DNA of 64,000 nucleotides from Frankia umida (lineage in GTDB: Bacteria > Actinomycetota > Actinomycetes > Frankiales > Frankiaceae), in NCBI RefSeq assembly GCF_023242945.1, contig NZ_JALKFT010000007.1, positions 62,001 through 126,000 on the forward strand, read 5' to 3'. The translations under genes and the position numbers were made by a program. Below, in pieces: positions 26,464-33,322 of the stretch. The notes below the pieces were generated by a model. That model ran no database searches. It was not told the origin of the DNA and saw only the letters and a program-made list of their open reading frames with translations. Position 1 is the stretch's first letter. Every line of letters begins with the position of its first letter.

Positions 26464-27471
26464 ATGGCCAAGGTGCGGACGACTCTTCTGCTGGTGGGTG
26501 ACGAGGCGGCGGCGCGCCGCGAGCTGCTGACCACGCTGGTGGACGAGGGCTACGGCGTCGACACCGCCCGTTCGGCGGACCATGCCCTCGCCGTGCTCGC
26601 CTCCCGGTCGGTGGATCTGGTCCTGAGCTGCCTCCCACTGGGCACCGAGCCGGGCGCCCTGCCGTTGCCCGACGACCTGGCCGCCCTCGACGATCCCTGG
26701 TTCGACCGTCCGGTCTGGCCCGGGGAGACGAGCCGACCGCCCGCACGCGAACAGCTACCGCCACCCGAGCGGGCCGCGCTCGCCGCGGAACGACTCGACA
26801 CGCTCGTCTACGGCCCGGCCGGACCCCCGCCGGTCAGCTTCCCCGCCCCCGCCCCCGCCCCGACAGCGACGGCAACGCCGACGCCGACCTCGGCCCGGAC
26901 GTCGGAACAGGCGCCGGGGCCAGCGGTGGAGCCAGAGCTGGCGCCGATGAGCGGGCTGGAGTTCTGCCGGCAGGTCCGGGCGGGCGGCGACGTCGCGCTG
27001 GTCGTCGTGGCCGATCGCGCTGACCCGCAGGGCATCGTCGCGGGTCTTGAGGCCGGCGCCGACGACTTCATCACCGCTCCGCCGTTGTCCGCGGAGGCAC
27101 TGGCCCGGCTACGCGCCCTGTTGCGCCGTACCCGCCCCGCCGGGCAGGGTCCGGGCCGGGCCTTCAGCGTCGGCGAACTGCAGATCCGGCCGGCTGAGGG
27201 GGTGGTGCGTCGCCACGGCGAGGACCAGGCTCTGACCCGCACCGAGTTCCGTCTGCTGTGCGAGCTGGCCGTGGCCGGCGGGCAGGCGGTCAGCCGTCGG
27301 CAGCTGATGGAACGGATCTGGGGCTACGACTACTTCGGCGGGGCGCGGATGCTCGACGTCCACGTCCGGCGGCTGCGCCGCAAGGTGGAGGTGGACCCCT
27401 CGGCGCCCACCCACATCCTCACCGTGCGCGGCATCGGCTACCGCGTGTGCGCTCCCTCCGGTGGCGACTGA
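26464..27471 (+). CDS. OmpR-like regulator with degenerate, split receiver
   Basis: DNA-binding regulator of about 335 aa. The C-terminal winged helix (~225-330) is a complete OmpR/PhoB domain: LTRTEFRLLCELA, VSRRQLMERIWGYDYFGGARMLDVHVRRLRRKVE, ILTVRGIGYRV. The N-terminal receiver is abnormal. Residues 7-58 give its first half, but the phospho-acceptor Asp is Cys56 (DLVLSC) and the acidic pair is VGDE. A Pro/Ala/Glu-rich insert of ~105 residues (59-161) follows. The second half resumes at MSGLEFCRQVR and ends with DDFITAPP, where the conserved Lys is Ala205. It is probably not controlled by phosphorylation. ATG 26464 follows GGGG. It lies 247 bp after cobN; no histidine kinase is adjacent. 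Confidence 0.88.
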   Translation: MAKVRTTLLLVGDEAAARRELLTTLVDEGYGVDTARSADHALAVLASRSVDLVLSCLPLGTEPGALPLPDDLAALDDPWFDRPVWPGETSRPPAREQLPPPERAALAAERLDTLVYGPAGPPPVSFPAPAPAPTATATPTPTSARTSEQAPGPAVEPELAPMSGLEFCRQVRAGGDVALVVVADRADPQGIVAGLEAGADDFITAPPLSAEALARLRALLRRTRPAGQGPGRAFSVGELQIRPAEGVVRRHGEDQALTRTEFRLLCELAVAGGQAVSRRQLMERIWGYDYFGGARMLDVHVRRLRRKVEVDPSAPTHILTVRGIGYRVCAPSGGD

Positions 27472-27577
27472 CCCCCCGGCGAGCACAAGGGCACCCGTCC
27501 CTCGAGCGCCCCGTCCTCGATCGGACGTCCCTCGAGCGGACGTGCGAGGTAAGGGCACCCGGGAGAAGGGTTCCGCG

Positions 27578-28555
27578 TCAGCTGTCGATCGTGGACATGT
27601 CGGGGTAGCGGTCGCCGGCGACGGACGCACCAAGGGTTCCCAGACGGTCCGCTTCGGCGTCGGTCAGGGTGATCTCGGTGGCGCTGGCGTTGTCCTCGAG
27701 GTAGCGACGGCGCTTGGTGCCGGGGATCGGCACGATGTCGTCGCCCTGATGCTGCACCCAGGCAAGCGCGAGCTGGGCCGGGGTCACCCCCTTGTCGGTG
27801 GCGATCTTCTCGATCTCGGCGACCAGCTGGAGGTTCGCCTCGAGGTTGTCACCCTGCAGCCGCGGGAGGCCGCGACGGAAGTCGTCGGAGGCGACGTCCG
27901 CCGTGGAACGCAGGGCGCCGGTGAGAAAACCCCGGCCCAGCGGGCTGTAGGCGACCAGGCCGATACCGAGCTCACGCAGGGTCGGCAGGATGTCCTGCTC
28001 AAGATCGCGGGTCCACAGGCTGTACTCGGTCTGCACCGCGCTGATCGGCGCGACGGCGTGGGCGCGACGGATCGTCGCCGCCGACGCCTCCGACAGGCCC
28101 AGGTAGCGGACCTTGCCGGCGGTGACCAGGTCGGCCATCGCCCCGACGGTCTCCTCGATCGGCACGGTCGGGTCGACGCGGTGCTGGTAGTAGAGGTCGA
28201 TGTGGTCGACGCCGAGGCGGGCCAGCGAGCCCTCGACGCTGGCCCGGACGTAGTCAGGCCGGCCGTTGATCCCACGGGCCGCCGGGTTGGCCGGGTCCCG
28301 GATGATGCCGAACTTCGTGGCCAGCACGACCTCGTCGCGGCGGTCCGCGAGGGCGGTGCCGACGAGCCGCTCGTTGGTGTGCGGACCGTACATGTCCGCG
28401 GTGTCCAGGAAGGTGACGCCGAGGTCCAGGGCGCGGTGGATCGTCGCGATCGACTCGGTGTCGTCAGTCGCGCCGTAGAAGTCGGACATACCCATGCAGC
28501 CCAGGCCCTGCCGGGAAACCCGCAGGCCCGCGGAGCCGAGAGTGACGGTGCGCAT
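27578..28555 (-). CDS. Aldo/keto reductase
   Basis: NADPH-dependent oxidoreductase of 325 aa, YajO/Tas-like branch of the AKR superfamily with a TIM barrel. The catalytic tetrad is visible: Asp51 and Tyr56 (DTADMYG), Lys81 (VVLATKFG) and His125 (DLYYQHRVD). The cofactor region near the C-terminus is IPIPGTKRRRYLEDN-like (VPIPGTKRRRYLEDN). The substrate is not known. Its ATG overlaps the stop of the upstream merR-type gene by one base (TGATG), so the pair is coupled and the reductase is probably induced by whatever the regulator senses. A TTG one codon upstream is an alternative start. Confidence 0.93.
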   Translation of the reverse strand: MRTVTLGSAGLRVSRQGLGCMGMSDFYGATDDTESIATIHRALDLGVTFLDTADMYGPHTNERLVGTALADRRDEVVLATKFGIIRDPANPAARGINGRPDYVRASVEGSLARLGVDHIDLYYQHRVDPTVPIEETVGAMADLVTAGKVRYLGLSEASAATIRRAHAVAPISAVQTEYSLWTRDLEQDILPTLRELGIGLVAYSPLGRGFLTGALRSTADVASDDFRRGLPRLQGDNLEANLQLVAEIEKIATDKGVTPAQLALAWVQHQGDDIVPIPGTKRRRYLEDNASATEITLTDAEADRLGTLGASVAGDRYPDMSTIDS

Positions 28556-29007
28556 CAACGGAGGATCCTCTCGTAGTGGGCGATCTTGTGGTCGATGGCG
28601 GCCAGGTTGCGCTGTTCCTCGTGCAACCGGTCGAGCACCCGACGGCGGTGCTCGGTGAGCAGGGCCAGCCGGTCCGTCTCGGTGCCGGCACCGGCGCGGG
28701 CCAGCCGTGCGTAGCGGGCCATCTCGCGGATCGGCATGCCCGTCAGCCGCAGCCTGGTCAGGAAACTCACCCAGGCGATGTCGGAGGCGGTGTAACGACG
28801 ATGCGACGAGGCGGCCCGGGCGACCGGTTCCCGCATCAGCCCGGCCCGCTCGTAGTACCGCAGGGTGTGCACGCTCACCCCGGTGGCCTGGGCGGCCTGG
28901 GCGATCGTCCAGGTCGACTCGCCGTCACCGGCGTGGCCGTCGGTCGACGTGCCGACATGGGTGGACGGCCGCACCGGCGGCGATACGGACGCTTCAAGCG
29001 TGGCCAT
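28555..29007 (-). CDS. MerR-family transcriptional regulator
   Basis: Regulator of about 150 aa. The winged HTH begins WTIAQAAQATGVSVHTLRYYERAGL (~33-57), followed by RRYTASDIAWVSFLTRLRLTGMPIREM and a dimerisation coiled coil ending HKIAHYERILR. No cysteine cluster for metal or iron-sulfur binding is seen in the C-terminal part, so it is not a SoxR or metal sensor in the strict sense; a small-molecule or stress effector is likelier. I chose ATG 29007 because a perfect MerR-type promoter ends exactly there; the open frame extends to 29049 but would include the promoter. Co-transcribed with the aldo/keto reductase. Confidence 0.9.
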   Translation of the reverse strand: MATLEASVSPPVRPSTHVGTSTDGHAGDGESTWTIAQAAQATGVSVHTLRYYERAGLMREPVARAASSHRRYTASDIAWVSFLTRLRLTGMPIREMARYARLARAGAGTETDRLALLTEHRRRVLDRLHEEQRNLAAIDHKIAHYERILR

Positions 29008-29045
29008 GCCACAGACGCTAGGACCTGGAGTGCGCTCGAGGTCAA
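29008..29045 (-). promoter_or_regulatory. MerR-type promoter/operator with 19-bp spacer
   Basis: On the minus strand the -35 TTGACC (29045-29040) and the -10 TAGCGT (29020-29015) are separated by exactly 19 bp, the over-long spacer that MerR activators untwist. Centred in the spacer is an inverted repeat at 29023-29042 with arms ACCTCGAG and CTCCAGGT around CGCA (7 of 8 positions pair). The start codon follows 7 nt after the -10, so the mRNA is probably leaderless and the operon self-regulated. Confidence 0.75.
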
Positions 29046-29103
29046 CCATCCGAGGTCAGCGTGGTCAACCGCATGCGACCCGGGTGGCGCGGGAGAGCGG
29101 ACG

Positions 29104-29322
29104 TCAGCGCAGGTGCCAGTGCTCGGGTTCGAGGCGCAGCCAACGGTCGACCTCGGCGCGCCACCAGATCCGGGTGCCGCCCCAGGTGGCGGTGCGGTTC
29201 ACCACCGCGGCCGGTCTGGGTGCCGCCGGGTCGACGCGCATCCGATGGTCCACCGCCTGACGGGTCAGACCGAGCGCACGGGCGATGTCGCCGGAGCCGA
29301 CAAGCAGCGGAAGCTGATCCAC
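29104..29322 (-). CDS. Small HTH DNA-binding protein
   Basis: Protein of 72 aa resembling the excisionase/MerR-like short HTH fold: LVGSGDIARALGLTRQAVDHRM forms the helix-turn-helix and TRIWWRAEVDRWL the wing and recognition end. Such proteins often act as small regulators or recombination-directionality factors; no integrase is nearby, so a regulatory role is likelier. The GTG start is preceded by TAACGT 8 nt upstream, perhaps leaderless. It lies just upstream of the merR promoter, on the same strand. Confidence 0.75.
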   Translation of the reverse strand: MDQLPLLVGSGDIARALGLTRQAVDHRMRVDPAAPRPAAVVNRTATWGGTRIWWRAEVDRWLRLEPEHWHLR

Positions 29323-29603
29323 ACCTGACGACGTTAGCCAATCACCCCTACCACGCGCCCGTGGAACGGACCGACCGCACCCCCATCGGTGCGGCTGTGG
29401 CCCGCGGTGGTACCAGTGCGTTCCACCGCGCCCGTATCCGGATGGCAGATGCGCAAGTATCCGCGTTGCCCCGCCCCCAGCCGGCGGTATGTGCTTGGCT
29501 GATCACGCATCCCGCGTCCAACATGGATCTTCGGTGAGCCGGGGGCGGGAGCAGGCAGGCCGCAGGCGCAGGTAGGAAACGACGACAGTGAGTGTGGACA
29601 ACA

Positions 29604-30179
29604 GTGGGTATTGATCTCGCCAAGGGTGCCAGCACCGCCCTCGTCGAAACCACGGGCGTCCTGACCCATATCAGGGTCGGTCTGGGCTGGGACCCGAACA
29701 GCCCGGGGGCGCAGGAGTTCGACCTGGACGCGAGCGCGATCGCCCTACAGGACAACGGCCTCGCCCCGAACCGGGGCTATTTCGTCTACTACAACAACCT
29801 GAGCACGCCGCGCGGGGAGATCGTGCATCGCGGCGACAGCCTCACCGGGGAGGGCCGCGGAGACGACGAACAGATCGACGTGCGTCTCGATCTGCTTTCG
29901 CGCGCGATCACCCGGATCGTGTTCCCGGTGACCATCCACAACGCGGAGTATCGTCGGCAGAGTTTCGGTGACGTGCACAACGCCTACATTCGTGTCGTCA
30001 ACACCGACACCGACACCGAGCTGGTCCGTTACGATCTGTCCTCCTCCGCTGCCCGCGACACCTCCATGCTGTTCGGTGACCTGCTACGCGAGGGTGACGG
30101 CTGGCATTTCCGGGCGCTCGGCGAGGGCGGGGTGCAGGATCTGACCGCGATCGCCCGCTCCTACGGCCTCGACGTCTGA
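29604..30179 (+). CDS. terD: TerD-family stress protein
   Basis: Cytoplasmic Ca2+-binding TerD-domain protein of 191 aa, the standard length. Motifs: VGLGWDPNSPGAQEFDLDASAIAL, the acidic HRGDSLTGEGRGDDEQIDVRLDLL, and IRVVNTDTDTELVRYDLS. These proteins contribute to tellurite, phage and other stress responses as part of Ter systems. The start GTG 29604 gives the usual short N-terminus before GIDLAKGAS; GTG 29592 is also in frame. It stands alone, without TerC, TerB or TerZ. A 13-bp sequence spanning the stop (GACGTCTGATCGC) is duplicated 17 bp downstream. Confidence 0.92.
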   Translation: MGIDLAKGASTALVETTGVLTHIRVGLGWDPNSPGAQEFDLDASAIALQDNGLAPNRGYFVYYNNLSTPRGEIVHRGDSLTGEGRGDDEQIDVRLDLLSRAITRIVFPVTIHNAEYRRQSFGDVHNAYIRVVNTDTDTELVRYDLSSSAARDTSMLFGDLLREGDGWHFRALGEGGVQDLTAIARSYGLDV

Positions 30180-30213
30180 TCGCCCTGGACGTCTGATCGC
30201 GCCGGGCCGCTGA

Positions 30214-30570
30214 TCAGCGTCGGCCGCGCTGGCCTCGGGCCAGCCGCGGCGGGGCGGGCTGGTGGGGCAGACCGCCGGACAGGCCGGACGCGTTCCCGCC
30301 GCCGCGGCGGGACTGGATCAGTCCGTGCACGTACACGACGGCCCCGATGATCACCAGCAGGTCGTCGATGAGGCCGATCGGGCCGAGCGGGATCTCGGGG
30401 ACGGCGTCCACGGGCGACACCACGTAGGCGAGGCTGCCCAACGTCGCCACGATCCCGCGCACCGGCAGGTCGTAGCGCCGGATCACCACCAGCGCGGCGA
30501 TCGCCAGCACAAGGCCGACCGCCACGAGCACACCGAGGCCGATCAGCAGCGCGGTTCCGAAGTCACCCAT
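30214..30570 (-). CDS. DUF1232 (YkvA-like) membrane protein
   Basis: Small membrane protein of 118 aa. An N-terminal helix (TALLIGLGVLVAVGLVLAIAAL) is followed by the DUF1232 core LAYVVSPVDAVPEIPLGPIG and LIDDLLVIIGAVVYVHGL; a basic Arg/Gly/Pro-rich tail ends it. The family function is not known. ATG 30570 is preferred over upstream starts because AGGGG lies about 10 nt before it and the hydrophobic helix begins just after. Convergent with terD. Confidence 0.82.
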   Translation of the reverse strand: MGDFGTALLIGLGVLVAVGLVLAIAALVVIRRYDLPVRGIVATLGSLAYVVSPVDAVPEIPLGPIGLIDDLLVIIGAVVYVHGLIQSRRGGGNASGLSGGLPHQPAPPRLARGQRGRR

Positions 30571-30816
30571 CGTCCATGTCCCCTCGCCCGAACCCGCGCG
30601 CACGTCGTCGACATCCCACGACGCAGCCATGATCTCCTGCGGCATGCCCCGCGGTGACCTGATTCGAACATCCACCGGCACCTCGGTGACGGCCACCCCG
30701 TGCCCACCGGCGATCCGCGGCGCCCACCGATGACCCGTAGCGACCGCGGGTGGTGTCGGCTGTCAGATCCGGCGACGGGCGGACAGGGGCGCGATGGCGC
30801 CGGTAGGCTTCGTGGT

Positions 30817-31785
30817 GTGTCCTCCGCGGAGTCGCCGGTGCCCTCCGGCCGGCGCAGTGGCCAGTCCGCTGGTCAACCCACTGGCAGGTTGATGGCCGTC
30901 AGTGATGTGCACATCGGCTACGCGGAGAACCGGGGCCTGGTCGAGAGCATCGAGGCGGGTTCCCCCGAGGACTGGCTGATCCTCGGCGGCGACGTCGGCG
31001 AGATCGCCGCCGACATCATCGCCGTCTGGCGGCTGATGCGCAGCCGTTTCGCCAAGGTCATCTGGGTGCCCGGAAACCACGAACTGTGGACGGCCAAACA
31101 GGACCCGCTGCGGCTACGGGGCGACGCCCGGTACCGCTATCTGGTCGCCGCCGCCCGCGACGTCGGCGTGCTCACCCCGGAGGATCCCTACCCGGTCTGG
31201 GTCGGCGAGGGCGGGCCGGTGGTCGTCGCCCCGCTGTTCATCCCATACGACTACACCTTCCGTCCGGCCGGAACCACCACCCGGGACGAAGCGCTCGACC
31301 TGGCTCGCAGCACAGGTGTGGTGTGCACGGACGAATGGCTGCTGCACGCCGATCCCTACCCGCGGATCGACGACTGGTCCCGCGCCCGCGTCACCTACAC
31401 CGAGCAGCGGCTGGCGGCACTCGATCCGGCTGTTCCACCGGTGCTGGTCAACCACTGGCCGCTGGTCCGTCAGCCCTGCGACATCCTGCGGTATCCGGAG
31501 TTCGCCCTGTGGTGCGGCACCACCGCCACCGCCGACTGGCACCTGCGTTTCCGCGCGGCGGCGGCCGTCTACGGTCACCTGCACATTCCCCGCACGACCT
31601 GGTACGACGATGTCCGCTTCGAGGAGGTCTCGATGGGGTATCCGCGGGAACGGGCCGCGTGGGAGGCGTACGGCCGGCCGTACATCGGGCCGCGTCAGAT
31701 CCTGCCGTACGTACCGCGGCCCGAGCGTAAACGGGTGGGCACCGCGTCCGGCGACGCGTCGGCGACGGCGTCGGCGCGAGGCTGA
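30817..31785 (+). CDS. Metallophosphoesterase, PptH-like
   Basis: Calcineurin-type metallophosphoesterase of about 322 aa. All metal-binding motifs are present: SDVHIG (~28), ILGGDVGE, VPGNHELW, VNHWPL and YGHLHIPRT. It lies 6 bp upstream of a phosphopantetheinyl transferase gene. In Mycobacterium tuberculosis the gene beside pptT (Rv2795c) encodes PptH, a hydrolase that removes the phosphopantetheine arm from carrier proteins, and this neighbour has the same arrangement and type; the assignment rests on context. The GTG at 30817 is my choice; ATG 30892, just before AVSDVHIG, would remove a Ser/Gly-rich leader. Confidence 0.85.
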   Translation: MSSAESPVPSGRRSGQSAGQPTGRLMAVSDVHIGYAENRGLVESIEAGSPEDWLILGGDVGEIAADIIAVWRLMRSRFAKVIWVPGNHELWTAKQDPLRLRGDARYRYLVAAARDVGVLTPEDPYPVWVGEGGPVVVAPLFIPYDYTFRPAGTTTRDEALDLARSTGVVCTDEWLLHADPYPRIDDWSRARVTYTEQRLAALDPAVPPVLVNHWPLVRQPCDILRYPEFALWCGTTATADWHLRFRAAAAVYGHLHIPRTTWYDDVRFEEVSMGYPRERAAWEAYGRPYIGPRQILPYVPRPERKRVGTASGDASATASARG

Positions 31786-31791
31786 CGCCCG

Positions 31792-32631
31792 GTGCTCTCG
31801 AGCCTGCTACCCGCTGCCGCCATCGCGGTCGAGGCGTTCGAGGACGAACCGGCCGCCGTGCTGTTCCCCGAGGAGTCGGCGCTGCTCGCCCGGGCGGTGG
31901 AGAAACGCAGACGCGAGTTCACCACCGCCCGCATCTGCGCGCACAAGGCGCTGCGCCAGCTCGGCCTGCCGCCGGCGCCGATCCTGCCCGGCCCGCGCGG
32001 CGCCCCTGGGTGGCCCGCCGGCGTGGTCGGCAGCATCACCCACTGTGCCGGCTACCGGGCGGCCGCCGTCGCCTGGTCCCGTGACGTTTACACCCTGGGT
32101 ATCGACGCCGAGCCGAACGAGCCGAACCCGCCCGGTGTCACCCACGAGATCACCGTCGCGGACGAGGCGGACCGCCTCGCCGCGCTGACCGCGTCCCACC
32201 CGGCCGTCCGGTGGGACCGCCTGCTGTTCAGCGCCAAGGAATCGGTGTACAAGGCCTGGTTCCCGCTGGCTCAACGCTGGCTGGGTTTCGAGGACGCCCA
32301 CCTGAGCCTCGAGCCCGGCACCGCGCCGCTCGCCCAGACCATCGACGCCCTCGACGGCCCGGTCGGCCCGGTCGGCCCGGTCACGACGGCTGGCGCCGCG
32401 GTGACAGCGGCGGGGCATGCGGGCGGGAGCCACGGTGGCCTCACGGCCACGCAGAAGCTGGTGCGAGCCGAAGGAACGTTCAGCGCACGACTGCTGGTCG
32501 CGGGTCCCGCGCTCGGGTCAGGCACCCTGACCGGCTTCGACGGACGTTGGCTCGTCGGCGAGGGCCTGCTGATCACCGCGATCACCGCCACACACATCGA
32601 CGGCGTCCCAGCCTCGTCGGTCACCGCGTGA
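31792..32631 (+). CDS. 4'-phosphopantetheinyl transferase, PptT-like
   Basis: Phosphopantetheinyl transferase of 279 aa that activates acyl- and peptidyl-carrier proteins with CoA as donor. The Mg2+-binding motif is GIDAEPNEP (~103) and the second motif WDRLLFSAKESVYKAWFPL (~141-159), both typical of the EntD/PptT group. An extra Gly/Pro/Val-rich loop around 180-215 includes three tandem GPV units. It is coupled to the PptH-like phosphoesterase upstream (6-bp gap), so activation and deactivation of carrier proteins are probably co-expressed. Its stop overlaps the start of a short Arg-rich frame. Confidence 0.92.
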   Translation: MLSSLLPAAAIAVEAFEDEPAAVLFPEESALLARAVEKRRREFTTARICAHKALRQLGLPPAPILPGPRGAPGWPAGVVGSITHCAGYRAAAVAWSRDVYTLGIDAEPNEPNPPGVTHEITVADEADRLAALTASHPAVRWDRLLFSAKESVYKAWFPLAQRWLGFEDAHLSLEPGTAPLAQTIDALDGPVGPVGPVTTAGAAVTAAGHAGGSHGGLTATQKLVRAEGTFSARLLVAGPALGSGTLTGFDGRWLVGEGLLITAITATHIDGVPASSVTA

Positions 32632-32759
32632 TGCGCCGACGAGGACGTCGCCCCCGCCCGGCCGGCCGCTTCCGCCCCGCGGGCCGCACCGGCCCCGGTT
32701 CCCACCCCGCGGGCCGCCGCCCGCGCACCCGTGGCGTCGAGGGCCGCAAGCCCCGATAG
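32631..32759 (+). CDS. Possible 42-aa Arg-rich coupled peptide
   Basis: An ATG overlaps the stop of the transferase gene by one base (TGATG) and opens a 42-codon frame. The peptide has 15 arginines and begins MRRRGRRPRPAGRF. No homologue is recognised. In this GC-rich DNA, Arg/Pro/Gly-rich frames arise by chance, so it may be fortuitous; the exact coupling overlap is the main support. Confidence 0.3.
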   Translation: MRRRGRRPRPAGRFRPAGRTGPGSHPAGRRPRTRGVEGRKPR

Positions 32760-32785
32760 CGCCTGCGAGGAGGAAAGCGTGGGGC

Positions 32786-33247
32786 TCAGAACGGAATGGG
32801 CCGCACCACCGTTACCGCGACCGGCAGACCGTCGTACCGCTGCTCGACAGCGGCCACCTCGACCAGGCTCTCGACGCCGATGTCCACGGCTTCGCCCCGC
32901 GCCCCGATGCCCAGCGACGTGAGGACAGTTCCGCGTCGCCGCCAGTAGTCCAGGTCCGCCGAGACACGATCGCGGATCTCGCTGAGACAGGCGTGGGAGT
33001 GGCGAGCCGATGCGACTCGGATATGACGCGCGTCAGATCTCCCGGCGATGACCGCGTCAATTCCAGCAGCGTGTTCCTCCGTCCGGTAGACCGTCACCAC
33101 ACCCCGGGCGGCGGAGACCACCACACCACCGTAACCCTGACCGTGGTGGGCACCGAGTATCAGCTGGAGTTCCAGTGCGATGTGGTCGATGATGTTCTGA
33201 TCCGTCGGGCCGGGATCGGATGCGCCCACTGGCTCGCGGGAATTCAT
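32786..33247 (-). CDS. Hypothetical protein, 153 aa
   Basis: Unrecognised soluble protein without signal peptide or membrane helix. A middle stretch (GYGGVVVSAARGVVTVYRT ... HIRVASARHSHACLSEIRDRV) followed by LTSLGIGARGEAVDIGVESLV has alternating strands like the propeptide-type domains of trypsin-like proteases, but no protease domain follows and this likeness is weak. The ATG is in a good context and coding character is convincing. It is divergent from nothing obvious; the deiminase-like gene upstream runs in the same direction 76 bp away. Confidence 0.72.
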   Translation of the reverse strand: MNSREPVGASDPGPTDQNIIDHIALELQLILGAHHGQGYGGVVVSAARGVVTVYRTEEHAAGIDAVIAGRSDARHIRVASARHSHACLSEIRDRVSADLDYWRRRGTVLTSLGIGARGEAVDIGVESLVEVAAVEQRYDGLPVAVTVVRPIPF

Positions 33248-33322
33248 GACGTGGTTCTCCCACCTGTCGCGAATGCGATGCCAGCATAACCCGCGACTGG
33301 CCGGAAGCTCGATATCCGACGG

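Noticed and set aside
30171..30200. 13-bp direct repeat GACGTCTGATCGC around the terD stop
   Set aside because: A recent small duplication with no structural role visible; noted under terD only.
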